Shown one piece after another: positions 1 to 6,881 of a DNA stretch of 8,737 bases. The translations under genes were made by a program, and so were the position numbers. The notes under the pieces are model-generated. The model did not search any database and was not told where the DNA came from. It was given only the letters and a program-made list of their open reading frames with translations. The DNA is taken from assembly GCA_903930095.1 (NCBI GenBank), contig CAIYXE010000696.1, positions 1-8,737 of the forward strand. Direction: 5' to 3'. The DNA comes from an uncultured Hyphomicrobiales bacterium. GTDB lineage: Bacteria; Pseudomonadota; Alphaproteobacteria; Rhizobiales; Aestuariivirgaceae. How positions within the stretch are numbered: position 1 is the first letter of the stretch; each line of letters begins with the position of its first letter.

Positions 1-564
1 TATGAGGTTCTTCTGCTGTGGGCCTATGCCAACGGCTATGCGCCGATGATCTCATACGACAGTAACCCGGTGTGGTTCCTCGCCATGTTCCTCATCGTGC
101 CGGTCATTCATGAGGTCGGTTTCTACTTCGCCCATCGCCTGGTGCATTTCCCGCTGCTCTACAAGTGGGCGCACCACCTGCATCATCGCAATGTCAATCC
201 GGGTCCATGGTCGGGGCTGTCGATGCACCCGATCGAGCATGCGATCTATTTCGCGTCCATCCTGCTGTTCTTCGTCATTCCCGCCCACCCTGTGCACATG
301 ATCAATCTCGCATCACGGCTCGGCGTCGCGCCAGCACAGGGGCACACTGGGTTCGACCGCCTGGAACTCGGCGGCGAGGCGTCCATGGATGTGTCCTATT
401 ACGCCCACTACCTGCACCACAAGTATTTCGAGGTGAACTACTCGGACGGCATGGTGCCGCTCGACAAATGGTTCGGCTCGTTCCATGACGGCTCACCCGA
501 GGCCCATCAGGCCATGCTCGCAAGGCGCGCCCGCCTTGGAGACAAGCTGCCACGCAACGGATGA
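1..564 (+). CDS. Fatty acid hydroxylase / sterol desaturase family protein, 5'-truncated by window edge
   Basis: This is an integral-membrane di-iron oxygenase of the fatty-acid hydroxylase superfamily, which hydroxylates or desaturates lipid or sterol-like substrates in the membrane. The open frame runs in from base 1 without a stop, so the gene begins upstream; the methionine codon at 46 is internal. Numbered from that methionine, the histidine clusters that bind the two irons are visible in order: HRLVH (30-34), HHLHH (43-47), HPIEH (61-65), H100, and HYLHH (121-125) followed by the family-typical NYSD. Hydrophobic stretches at about 10-28 and 66-82 are consistent with membrane segments. 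The stop at 562-564 lies 35 bases before the next gene on the same strand, so the two may be cotranscribed. The substrate cannot be told from sequence. Family assignment is confident; the precise reaction is unknown. Confidence 0.9.
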   Translation, partial: YEVLLLWAYANGYAPMISYDSNPVWFLAMFLIVPVIHEVGFYFAHRLVHFPLLYKWAHHLHHRNVNPGPWSGLSMHPIEHAIYFASILLFFVIPAHPVHMINLASRLGVAPAQGHTGFDRLELGGEASMDVSYYAHYLHHKYFEVNYSDGMVPLDKWFGSFHDGSPEAHQAMLARRARLGDKLPRNG

Positions 565-599
565 TGCCCTTGCCACAGACAAACACTGGGAGACCTACA

Positions 600-1148
600 A
601 TGCTGCGTTACTTACGCGTTCTTTTAGCCGTTGTCGTGAGCGGCCTCTTGGCTGCACCTGTTGCGCTTGCAGCGGATGGCGGCGGGCCGGTTGTTCTCAC
701 CGTCACGGGCAATATCGCCAAACCGAACCGCGGGCCGGTCGATGCCTTCGAGGATGCCGTCTTCGCGCATCTGGAGGTGAAGTTCGACAAGGCCTTCACA
801 TTCACCTTGGCGGAACTGCAATCGCTTCCACAGCGCAGTGTCACTGTCCGCTATGAAGGCTGGCCGCGGGAGGTGACCGCAACCGGACCGGAGATCGGCG
901 ACGTTCTGAAGGCCGCAGGTGCCGAGGGAGCCAAAATCCTCGTCCAGGCCTTCGATGGCTACGCGCCTGAATTCACGGGGGACGACATTGCCCGTGGCAA
1001 GCTGATTCTCGCTCTCGCGGCGGATGGCAAGCCCCTCAGCTTCGGCGGGCGGGGCCCGCTCTGGCTACTGGGACCGCCTGACAGCTTCGCGGGCCAGGAG
1101 GGCGAGGATAGTCTCGCCTTCGCCGTCATCCGCATCGACGTCCAATAG
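600..1148 (+). CDS. Exported molybdopterin-binding-domain-like (sulfite-oxidase-fold) protein
   Basis: The product is 182 residues with a Sec signal peptide: MLRYLR, a hydrophobic core, then a likely cut after PVALA (about residue 24). The mature part resembles the oxidoreductase molybdopterin-binding domain. It opens with a 'VLTVTGNI' strand, has an 'F(T)LAELQSLPQ' segment typical of these proteins, then 'VTVRYEGWPR', a 'GPEIGDVLKAAGA' helix, 'VQAFDGYAPEF' and a C-terminal 'FGGRGPLWLL' segment. It contains no cysteine, so the cysteine that ligates molybdenum in sulfite oxidase-type enzymes is missing; a non-catalytic or ligand-sensing role is possible. I chose ATG 600 over the in-frame ATG 561, which overlaps the previous stop, because GGGAG (588-592) lies 7 bases upstream and the signal peptide begins exactly there. 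It probably shares a transcript with the upstream hydroxylase gene. Confidence 0.8.
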   Translation: MLRYLRVLLAVVVSGLLAAPVALAADGGGPVVLTVTGNIAKPNRGPVDAFEDAVFAHLEVKFDKAFTFTLAELQSLPQRSVTVRYEGWPREVTATGPEIGDVLKAAGAEGAKILVQAFDGYAPEFTGDDIARGKLILALAADGKPLSFGGRGPLWLLGPPDSFAGQEGEDSLAFAVIRIDVQ

Positions 1149-1283
1149 AAAGGCTGAACCTTGGAGCGGCAGGCGATTTGTTGCGATCACTGAAGGAATG
1201 CGCTCCGACGATGCCGTCACCCCAGTTTTCGCTGGCATGACGGTACGATTGGGGGCGTTGACCGCAACTGACCGCCCGCCGCG
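1149..1283. other. Convergent intergenic gap
   Basis: The 135 bases separate the plus-strand oxidoreductase-like gene from the minus-strand OsmC gene, tail to tail. No coding frame here has a plausible ribosome binding site. The only structure I see is the palindrome at 1212-1245. Confidence 0.6.
1212..1245. repeat. Imperfect palindrome between convergent genes (possible bidirectional terminator or dispersed repeat)
   Basis: CCGTCA (1214-1219) pairs with TGACGG (1238-1243), and CCAG (1222-1225) pairs with CTGG (1232-1235). A 2x2 internal mismatch separates the stems and a 6-base loop TTTTCG closes the hairpin. The flanking bases add one G-T and one T-A pair. It sits between two genes that converge on it, which suits a bidirectional terminator, but there is no long T-tract on either side. 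The arms resemble the GTCAT/CC...GG/ATGAC palindromes dispersed in many alphaproteobacterial intergenic regions; that link is from general knowledge and was not checked. Confidence 0.5.
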
Positions 1284-1799
1284 TTACGCGCCGTTTCTGC
1301 TGACTGTCGTGGTTATCGCGGCCGGCTTGGAAAGCGTCTGCAGCACCACGCAGTAGCGCTCCGTCAGCTTCAGCAGCGTGTCGATCTTCTCTTGCGGCGC
1401 ATCGCTGTCGACGTCGAAGGTCAGCCGGATGTCACGGAAACCCACGGGCGCTGTCTTCTCGACGCCCAGTGTGCCGCGGAAGTCGAGGTCGCCCTCGGCG
1501 GATACGGTTCCGCTCCTGAGCTCGATATCGAGCGCGGTCGCCACCGCCTTCAGTGTCACTCCGGCGCAGGCAACCAAAGCCTCCAGCAACATGTCGCCCG
1601 AGCACAGTTCGAGCCCCGATCCGCCCGTGGCCGGATGAAGGCCGGCGACAGCCAGCGCCCTTCCGGTCTCCACCTTGCAGGCGATCGAGGCTGAATCGAG
1701 TTCGCCCCGTGCCTTGAGCGTGATGATGGCCGCGTCCGGTGCGGCGCGGTATTGCTCCTTGAGCGGAGCCTGCATCTTGCGCAGGGATTCAGAGTCCAT
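1284..1799 (-). CDS. OsmC family protein (thiol-dependent peroxidase-like)
   Basis: The 171-residue protein has the OsmC/Ohr fold pattern. These cytosolic dimers reduce organic or inorganic peroxides with a cysteine pair. Cysteines are at 41, 66, 78 and 150. C78 (in LVACAGVTLK, after 'GDMLLEAL') and C150 (in ERYCVVLQTL) occupy the two positions typical of the catalytic pair. 'GGSGLELCSGDMLLEALVAC' matches the central helix region, and the C-terminal 'TLLKLTERYC' helix is characteristic. The start at 1799 is supported by AAGGAAG (1808-1814), 8 bases upstream. It follows the ABC ATPase gene by only 19 bases on the same strand, so it is probably the last gene of that operon. This suggests its substrate or stress is linked to the imported compound (inference). 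Length is slightly above the roughly 140 residues of classical OsmC because of an N-terminal extension of about 20 residues. Confidence 0.88.
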   Translation of the reverse strand: MDSESLRKMQAPLKEQYRAAPDAAIITLKARGELDSASIACKVETGRALAVAGLHPATGGSGLELCSGDMLLEALVACAGVTLKAVATALDIELRSGTVSAEGDLDFRGTLGVEKTAPVGFRDIRLTFDVDSDAPQEKIDTLLKLTERYCVVLQTLSKPAAITTTVSRNGA

Positions 1800-1818
1800 G
1801 GGTCATGCTTCCTTATTC

Positions 1819-2616
1819 CTACCACCAATGTGCGGCCGCCGCGGCGGCCTCGTCAACGCCATAGGGTTTCTGTTCTGCCCCGGCTTTGCTGAGCGAACCA
1901 TCGAGCGCCGACAATATGCGCCGTTCGAGAGCGATGAATTCATCTGAGAGGCGCGCGCGCGGGCGCGGCAGGTCGACCTTGATCTCGGTGAAGATCCGCC
2001 CGGGGGAGGGGCGCATCACGGCGATCCGGTCCGCCAGCACGATTGCCTCCTCGATGTCGTGCGTGACGATAACGAGCGTGGGTTTCTGCGCCGCCCAGAG
2101 GCTGAGCAGGGCCTCCTGCAGGCTGGCGCGCGTGAAGGGGTCAAGGGCGGAGAACGGCTCGTCGAGCAGGAGCACCTTCGGCTGCGGAACCAGGGCGCGC
2201 GCAATCGCCACGCGCTGCGCCTGGCCGCCCGAGAGTTCGCGCGGCCAGGAATCGCCATAGCCGCCGAGCCCGATCCGTTCGAGCACGCGCTTCACCCGTT
2301 CGCGCCGCGTCGCCTCATCAAGGCTTGCGAGGCCGAAGCCCGCATTGTCGGAGATTTTCAGCCAGGGCAGCAGGCGCGGCTCCTGGAACACCATGCCGAT
2401 GGCGGGGTGCGGCTCGCGGATCACCGCGCCATCGAGCGCGACGGTTCCCGCGGTTGGCTGGTCGAGCCCCGAGGCAAGCCTCAGCAGCGTGGACTTTCCG
2501 CAGCCCGAGCCGCCGAGAATGGCGATGATCTCGCCATCGCCAACACTGAGGTTGATGCCTTCCAGCGCCAATGTCTGGTTGGCGTATCGCTTGCCGATTC
2601 CGTCGAAGGTGATCAT
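1819..2616 (-). CDS. ABC transporter ATP-binding protein, nitrate/sulfonate/taurine type (SsuB/TauB-like)
   Basis: This is the nucleotide-binding subunit that powers uptake through the neighbouring permease. All ABC ATPase motifs are intact in the 265-residue product: Walker A GGSGCGKST (35-43), Q-loop glutamine 78, signature LSGGQ (128-132), Walker B LLLDE (149-153), D-loop SALD, and H-loop histidine 186 in VTHDIEEA. The sequence style, especially MVFQEPRLLPW and DPFTRASLQ, is that of the sulfonate/taurine/nitrate importer subfamily. ATG 2616 is preferred over an in-frame TTG at 2643: it gives the standard N-terminus MITFDGIGKRY and lies 10 bases after the permease stop. Its ribosome binding site is weak (CGGGCG), so translational coupling to the permease is likely. 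The C-terminus ends in an alanine run, HWW, of no known meaning. Confidence 0.93.
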   Translation of the reverse strand: MITFDGIGKRYANQTLALEGINLSVGDGEIIAILGGSGCGKSTLLRLASGLDQPTAGTVALDGAVIREPHPAIGMVFQEPRLLPWLKISDNAGFGLASLDEATRRERVKRVLERIGLGGYGDSWPRELSGGQAQRVAIARALVPQPKVLLLDEPFSALDPFTRASLQEALLSLWAAQKPTLVIVTHDIEEAIVLADRIAVMRPSPGRIFTEIKVDLPRPRARLSDEFIALERRILSALDGSLSKAGAEQKPYGVDEAAAAAAHWW

Positions 2617-2626
2617 GCTGCGCCCG

Positions 2627-3442
2627 TCATTGCGATGAGGCAAAGGAATCCTGCCAGCGCAGGAATGGCGCGAAGGCCATCACCAGCAGGTAGTCCGTCA
2701 GCTTGCCCAGTACGGCAAAGGTCAGGATGGCGGCGATGATCTGGTCGGGCTTGCCCAGTTGCTGGCCGTCGACGAGCAGATAGCCGAGCCCCTCTGAAGC
2801 GCCCATGAATTCCGCCGCGACCACGAACATCCAGCCCAGTCCAAGGCCGGAGCGCAGCGCGATCACATAGGCAGGCAGGATTGCGGGCAGCAGGATGCGC
2901 CGCACCAGCGCCAGCCCCTTCAGCCTGAACATCCGCCCCACCTCGACGATCTTCCGGTCGACCGAGGCAAAGGCGCCCATCACGCCCAGGTAGACCGGGA
3001 AGAAGACGCCCACCGCGATCAGCGTCACCTTGGACTCCTCGAAAATCCCGAGCCACAGGATGAAGAGCGGAACCCATGCAATCGACGGCACTGCGCGCAG
3101 TCCCTGCAGCGTCGGGTCGACGATGCGGCGGACCACTGCCGAATAGCCAGCGATCGCTCCCATGAGCGTTCCGGCCACGGTGCCAAGCACGAAGCCGAGG
3201 GCCACCCGCCACAGCGTCGCGCCGATATGAACGAACAGTTCCCCGTCACGTGCGAGATCGTAGAGCGTTGCCCCGATGCGCGAGGGTGGCGGCATAAGCC
3301 TGCCGCTGACGATGCCGAGCGCCACAGCCGCTTCCCAGACTATTGCCAGTGCCACCGGCAGCAGCAGCCCGAGATAGGCGCTGCCCGATGCTGTCGCGGC
3401 GCGGGGCGTGTTCCCTGCGCCGCTCATGTCGGAAGCGGTCAC
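2627..3442 (-). CDS. ABC transporter permease, sulfonate/nitrate/taurine type (SsuC/TauC-like)
   Basis: This 271-residue inner-membrane permease forms the translocation channel of the importer. Hydrophobic segments lie at about 23-46, 73-100, 122-160, 183-212 and 234-262, fitting the usual six-helix BPD_transp_1 domain. The cytoplasmic EAA-type coupling loop, which contacts the ATPase, is visible at about 167-186 (EVGRMFRLKGLALVRRILLP). GLRAVPSIAWVPLFILWLGI (114-133) is the classic sulfonate/nitrate permease signature. The start is GTG 3442, because GAGG (3448-3451) lies 5 bases before it, while the next in-frame ATG at 3427 has no ribosome binding site. The gene begins 33 bases after the binding-protein stop and ends 10 bases before the ATPase start, consistent with one operon. 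Confidence 0.93.
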   Translation of the reverse strand: MTASDMSGAGNTPRAATASGSAYLGLLLPVALAIVWEAAVALGIVSGRLMPPPSRIGATLYDLARDGELFVHIGATLWRVALGFVLGTVAGTLMGAIAGYSAVVRRIVDPTLQGLRAVPSIAWVPLFILWLGIFEESKVTLIAVGVFFPVYLGVMGAFASVDRKIVEVGRMFRLKGLALVRRILLPAILPAYVIALRSGLGLGWMFVVAAEFMGASEGLGYLLVDGQQLGKPDQIIAAILTFAVLGKLTDYLLVMAFAPFLRWQDSFASSQ

Positions 3443-3447
3443 CGAAA

Positions 3448-3451
3448 CCTC
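3448..3451 (-). promoter_or_regulatory. Ribosome binding site that fixes the GTG start of the permease
   Basis: GAGG on the minus strand with a 5-base spacer to GTG 3442. The alternative ATG 15 bases downstream is preceded by no purine-rich site. Confidence 0.65.
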
Positions 3452-3475
3452 AGTTCGTCATCAATCGGGGGTTGG

Positions 3476-4459
3476 TCAGTTTGCAAGCCCCTCAGTAAAA
3501 CTGCGATCGATGAGCTTGTCCACCGCCGATTGCACATCGACGTCGGCCTCGATCACGCCCGCGGACTGCAGCGCCTGACCCGCCGCGAGGATCGATTGAC
3601 GCTGGGCATCGCCAATCTTGTTGTGGGTAAGGTCGGTGCGCTCGCCCAGCTGCTTCCTGGCCACATCGACGGGGATCTTGGCCGTCGCGGCCAGCAGTTC
3701 CGCCAGCGCGTCAGGGTTGGCCAGCGCCCATGCCCGGCCTTCCTCATAGACTTTGATCACGCGCTTCACGATGTCGGGGTGGGCCGCGGCGAATTCCTCG
3801 CTGACGTTGAGAACGCCCCAGCTATTGGCCTCGGGCTTGCGGAAGAACAGGCGCGCACCGTCCTGCAATTCGGCGGAGGCCATCATCGGGTCGAGCCCCG
3901 CCCAGGCGTCGACGTCGCCCCGCGTCAGGGCAAGCCGGCCGTCAGCGTGCTGGAGCAGCACGAACGTCACGTCGTCATCGCTCAAGCCCGCATCGGCAAT
4001 GGCACGGACGAGGAAGACATGCGGGTCCGTGCCGCGGGTGACGGCCACCTTCTTGCCCTTGAGGTCGGCAACGGTGTTGATCGGGCTGTCCTTCAGCGTC
4101 ACCAGCGCCGTCCATTCCGGCCGCGAGAAGACGTAGACAGACCGGACCGGGTTGCCGTTGATGCGGTTGATCAGTGCTGCCGCGCCCGCCGTCGAGCCGA
4201 AATGGATCGATCCCGCCGCCAGGAACTCAAGCGCCTTGTTGGACCCCAGGGACTGAACCCAGCGCACCGGAATATTGTCGGCGGCGAATTCCTTCTCGAT
4301 CAGCCCTTGTTCCTTCAGCACAATGCTGACCGGGTTGTAAGTCGCCCAGTCCATGCGCAGTTCGTCAAGTCCGGCCGCGCGGGCGCCCGCCACCGGAAGC
4401 GCCACTGCGCCCAGCAGCGCAGCCAGCGTAGTCCGTCTCGTCATTGACATCATGGTCAT
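3476..4459 (-). CDS. ABC transporter substrate-binding protein, aliphatic sulfonate (SsuA/NMT1-like) family
   Basis: This 327-residue periplasmic binding protein captures the substrate for the importer. It has an N-terminal export signal with a twin-arginine (MTRRTTLAALLGAVALP; arginines at 8-9) and probable cleavage after GARA (about 28); either Tat or Sec export is possible. The mature protein has the features of aliphatic-sulfonate/nitrate/taurine binders: WATYNPVSIVLKEQG, LGSNKALEFLAAGSIHFGST, a VYVFSRPEWTALV strand, ADLKGKKVAVTRGTDPHVFL and GDVDAWAGLDPMM. Substrate specificity is not decided by these motifs. Start choice is ambiguous: ATG 4459 has GGGAA 4 bases upstream, ATG 4453 has AGGA 5 bases upstream, and ATG 4450 is also possible; the mature protein is unaffected. 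It is the first gene of the binding protein, permease, ATPase, OsmC operon. Confidence 0.92.
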   Translation of the reverse strand: MTMMSMTRRTTLAALLGAVALPVAGARAAGLDELRMDWATYNPVSIVLKEQGLIEKEFAADNIPVRWVQSLGSNKALEFLAAGSIHFGSTAGAAALINRINGNPVRSVYVFSRPEWTALVTLKDSPINTVADLKGKKVAVTRGTDPHVFLVRAIADAGLSDDDVTFVLLQHADGRLALTRGDVDAWAGLDPMMASAELQDGARLFFRKPEANSWGVLNVSEEFAAAHPDIVKRVIKVYEEGRAWALANPDALAELLAATAKIPVDVARKQLGERTDLTHNKIGDAQRQSILAAGQALQSAGVIEADVDVQSAVDKLIDRSFTEGLAN

Positions 4460-4533
4460 CCTGTTCCCGTCTGAATTGGCAATTGCGGAGAAAGCGAAAA
4501 ATCGGCATTTTCCCTCTCCGAAAAAGCCACGCT

Positions 4534-4539
4534 TGTCAA
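4534..4539 (-). promoter_or_regulatory. Candidate -35 element of the ABC/OsmC operon promoter
   Basis: The minus strand reads a perfect TTGACA at 4539-4534, 75-80 bases before the binding-protein start. No good TATAAT-like -10 follows at 16-18 bases (the sequence there is GAGAGG/GAGGGA), so this is a candidate only. A short inverted repeat (about 4506-4528) lies in the expected spacer/-10 area and could be an operator. Confidence 0.3.
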
Positions 4540-4601
4540 TGGGTTGGAAATCCCCCGTGGCAGGATGGGGAGGCCTGACGTGAGACTGCGGTGCCCGGAG
4601 G

Positions 4602-4621
4602 CTTTGGCGTGGACGCCGAAG
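4602..4621 (-). terminator. Hairpin immediately after the DUF2938-like gene, probable terminator
   Basis: On the minus strand the stop codon of the membrane-protein gene is followed at once by a stem of CTTCGGCG and CGCCAAAG (8 pairs, one of them G-T) closed by a 4-base loop. No T-run follows, so it is not a canonical intrinsic terminator; it may act as a weak terminator or protect the 3' end. Its position exactly at the gene end favours this reading over chance. Confidence 0.5.
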
Positions 4622-5131
4622 TCATGAGCGCCGCATGAACAGCCTGTCCGCCAAAAGGGCCCCAAGCGCGAGGCCAATGCCGAAGCTTGAATGATGTATC
4701 AGGGTGCGGATCACGATGAGGCCGGGTGTTGCTGTGTCGATTGCGAATATTCCCATCCCCATGAGCGGCATCTGCACGAGGAAGGGGAAGGCCATGGTCG
4801 CCAAGCCGAAGGCCAGCCCGTTGGCCAGACTGGGACTGCGCCCCAGAACAGCGAGGCCTATGAGATAGACCGCAGCGAAGATCATCGAGATCGTATAGTA
4901 TGCCGCATGCCCGGCGATGAGTTCATGTGGCAGTGACGGGGCAGCCGCGATGCCGGGCACATAGGCCTGACCCGAAAGCACCATGAGAAACCAGCGCCCC
5001 GTGATGCTCCAGTTCACCGGCGGGAAACCGCTTGCCCACTGATAAAGCGTCCGGCCGATGTCAGCCGCTGTTGGAGCCATGAGGCCGGCGCAAAGAATGC
5101 GAAAAAGAATATGTGCAGCGGGCTGGTTCAT
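4622..5131 (-). CDS. DUF2938-like integral membrane protein
   Basis: The 169-residue protein has about four hydrophobic segments: near the N-terminus, AAYYTISMIFAAVYLIGLAVL, LAFGLATMAFPFLVQMPLMGMG, and a C-terminal HHSSFGIGLALGALLADRLF. The pattern NWSITGRWF, IAAAPSLPHE, AGHAAYY, FPFLVQMPLMGMGIFA, TATPG and HHSSFGIGL matches what I recall of the DUF2938 family, whose function is unknown. No enzymatic motif is visible; the paired histidines before the last helix and the conserved glycines are the notable residues. ATG 5131 is supported by AGGAG (5141-5145) with a 9-base spacer. It lies 162 bases upstream of the ABC operon on the same strand, but the hairpin after its stop and a candidate promoter in the gap suggest separate transcription. 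Confidence 0.8.
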   Translation of the reverse strand: MNQPAAHILFRILCAGLMAPTAADIGRTLYQWASGFPPVNWSITGRWFLMVLSGQAYVPGIAAAPSLPHELIAGHAAYYTISMIFAAVYLIGLAVLGRSPSLANGLAFGLATMAFPFLVQMPLMGMGIFAIDTATPGLIVIRTLIHHSSFGIGLALGALLADRLFMRRS

Positions 5132-5315
5132 TGAAGGTCACTCCTGTGCTCTGCGATCCGCGAGTGGCTGGGCATGCCACGGTCTCGGGGGCTGAATAGC
5201 GGCGTCGTCCCGCGTCATGAGGTGGTCCGCGTCTGATTGGGCCGCCGGAGGAGCCGTCACTGGTGATGGTCGGAGACGTGGTAGGCATTTGGTCAGCGAT
5301 GTCAGTTCCCGATTC
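5132..5315. other. Intergenic gap between radical SAM and DUF2938-like genes
   Basis: The 184-base gap lies downstream of the radical SAM gene and upstream of the DUF2938-like gene, both on the minus strand. It must hold the latter's promoter unless there is read-through. A small hairpin, GTGGC (5164-5168) with GCCAC (5176-5180) and a 7-base loop, is visible. An open frame covering part of it (5288-5061, minus) runs into the DUF2938 gene out of frame and has no support. No clear promoter was found. Confidence 0.5.
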
Positions 5316-6845
5316 TCACGCGGCGGTTAGCATATCCTTGGTGCCGAGCACTGGGTCCCAAATCCCCTCGGTATCCAGCATGTGTCGCAGTTGCGCATAG
5401 CCTAGCAGGGCATAAGTGATACGGGAGTGAAGATCCGGCCGGCGCAGGAGCAGGTTTTCAAGAAACACTACAAGCATTCTCTCTCCCTGACCATGCTGTG
5501 CGAGAGTGCGAGCGATCGCAGCTTCGAGCGCACTCACTCTGGGTCGGGGAACGGTATACTGAGGACGGGGGCAAAGGTCAGCGAAGTGCTTTAGGCGTGC
5601 GGCAAAATTCACTGGGGCATAAATTCTGTTGAGTAGCCACTTCATACCCTCCCTCTGCGCATCAAGCGACATGCGCAAGGGCATGATGTTAGTTGAAAGC
5701 AGATTGCCCGCTCCGTGGTTGCCGTCATCGATTAGCCGTCCTTCGCTTTGCAGGCGGGCATAAAGCGGTGTTGCGTGGGGGGCGACCAGCAAGCCCATCT
5801 GCGCAATAGGCACCGGCAATTGCTGGATGAACTGGGCCTGCCGGTCAAAGATATCAGGACCATCGTGATCAAAGCCCACGATGAAGCCGCCGATCACCAT
5901 GATCCCAGCACGCGCGAACTTCTCCACAGCGGCCTTGAGATCGACATTGAGGTTTTGGCGTTTTTGGGTTTCCGCAAGGCTTTCCACGTTGGGAGTCTCG
6001 ATGCCGATAAAGACGTTCTCGAGCCCCGCTCGGCGGCACAAGTCAAGCATCTCGCCATCTCGGGCTATATCGACCGAGACCTGGGTAGTGAACCGCATGC
6101 GCTCGCTCGCGAGTTTGCCGTTCCACTCCACGAGTGCAGTGAGCAGATCACGCGCCCGCTTTCTGAACACCGTCAAGTTGTCATCTGCCAGGAAAACATC
6201 CCGAAATCCCTTCTCATAGAGAAGTTCGAGTTCGGAAATGACCTGAGGCGGTTCTTTCCAACGCTGCTTACGGCCTGCATATTGGATGACATCACAGAAC
6301 TCGCATTCAAACGGACAGCCACGTGATGTCTGGACCTGGGCAGCCAACGCTAGACCCCGAGGGTAGAGATCCCACCGCGGCACGGGACTTTTGCGGAGGT
6401 CCGGCTTTCCTCCTATGTATTCCGGCGACCACTGCCCAGCAGCCAATGCAGCAAACAGTTGTTCCGCGATATCCTCAATCTCTCCCCGCACAAGGATATC
6501 GCAATGCGCTCGGACGTCCTCGGGGTTCAGGCTTGCGTGAGGGCCGCCGATCAAGACAATTTTGCCTTTGCGTCGGAAGGTTTCGGCTAGTTCTTTCATG
6601 CGCTGGCGCTGCGTGACCTTGCCTGTGATGCCGATGTAGGCGGCGTTCGTGTCAAAATCGACGGTCTGCACCCGCTCATCGCAGATCGTGACAGTCCAGC
6701 CCTGCGGTGCAAATGCTGCTATGGTGGTTGTCGAGAGGTCGGCTAGGCCTGTGGCATTGACGAGCCCCCAGGCCTTTAGGAAATCCATGCTATGATAGGA
6801 GGGGCCCGATTCACGCGGGTTTATGAGGTATATAGACCTACACAT
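5316..6845 (-). CDS. B12-binding-domain radical SAM protein with DUF4070-like C-terminal region
   Basis: The 509-residue enzyme has the class-B radical SAM architecture. An N-terminal Rossmann/cobalamin-binding-like domain (about 1-135) includes GWTVTICDERV (49-59) and VLIGGPHASLNPE (97-109). The radical SAM barrel (about 165-370) has the [4Fe-4S] motif CPFECEFC (cysteines 177, 181, 184) and SAM-contact segments such as VFLADDN (217-223), VFIGIETP (278-285) and IGGFIVGFD (318-326). The C-terminal region (about 385-509) matches the DUF4070 tail by LLNRIYAPVNFAARL. Relatives include the hopanoid C2-methylase HpnP, but this N-terminus differs, so HpnP is not claimed; substrate and product are unknown. 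The canonical cobalamin DxHxxG motif is absent, as in many members of this class. ATG 6845 has AGGAAG (6849-6854) upstream. It is divergent from the outer-membrane protein gene. Its GC content is lower than that of the genes to its left. Confidence 0.9.
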   Translation of the reverse strand: MCRSIYLINPRESGPSYHSMDFLKAWGLVNATGLADLSTTTIAAFAPQGWTVTICDERVQTVDFDTNAAYIGITGKVTQRQRMKELAETFRRKGKIVLIGGPHASLNPEDVRAHCDILVRGEIEDIAEQLFAALAAGQWSPEYIGGKPDLRKSPVPRWDLYPRGLALAAQVQTSRGCPFECEFCDVIQYAGRKQRWKEPPQVISELELLYEKGFRDVFLADDNLTVFRKRARDLLTALVEWNGKLASERMRFTTQVSVDIARDGEMLDLCRRAGLENVFIGIETPNVESLAETQKRQNLNVDLKAAVEKFARAGIMVIGGFIVGFDHDGPDIFDRQAQFIQQLPVPIAQMGLLVAPHATPLYARLQSEGRLIDDGNHGAGNLLSTNIMPLRMSLDAQREGMKWLLNRIYAPVNFAARLKHFADLCPRPQYTVPRPRVSALEAAIARTLAQHGQGERMLVVFLENLLLRRPDLHSRITYALLGYAQLRHMLDTEGIWDPVLGTKDMLTAA

Positions 6846-6881
6846 GAACTTCCTGGACGGTCAGATGTGCCGTATCTCGGC

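Noticed and set aside
561..599. ATG 561 overlapping the hydroxylase stop as the start of the oxidoreductase-like gene
   Set aside because: The signal peptide and the GGGAG ribosome binding site both point to ATG 600.
2059..2739. 226-codon plus-strand frame opposite the ATPase gene
   Set aside because: Antisense to an intact ABC ATPase with all motifs; the composition is arginine/alanine-rich with no family signature.
2613..3212. 199-codon minus-strand frame overlapping the permease gene
   Set aside because: An alternative frame inside the permease gene; the true frame carries the transmembrane pattern and EAA loop.
3227..4447. Long 406-codon plus-strand open frame opposite the binding-protein and permease genes
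   Set aside because: It is antisense to strongly recognisable ABC transporter genes, has no recognisable domain and is rich in R/H/Q/G, as expected of an antisense frame in GC-rich DNA.
5748..6326. 192-codon plus-strand frame opposite the radical SAM gene
   Set aside because: Antisense to a gene with clear Fe-S cluster motifs; no domain and no ribosome binding site.
5316..6845. Calling the radical SAM gene hpnP (hopanoid C2-methylase)
   Set aside because: It shares the architecture and tail, but the N-terminal domain differs from HpnP and there are no hopanoid genes nearby.
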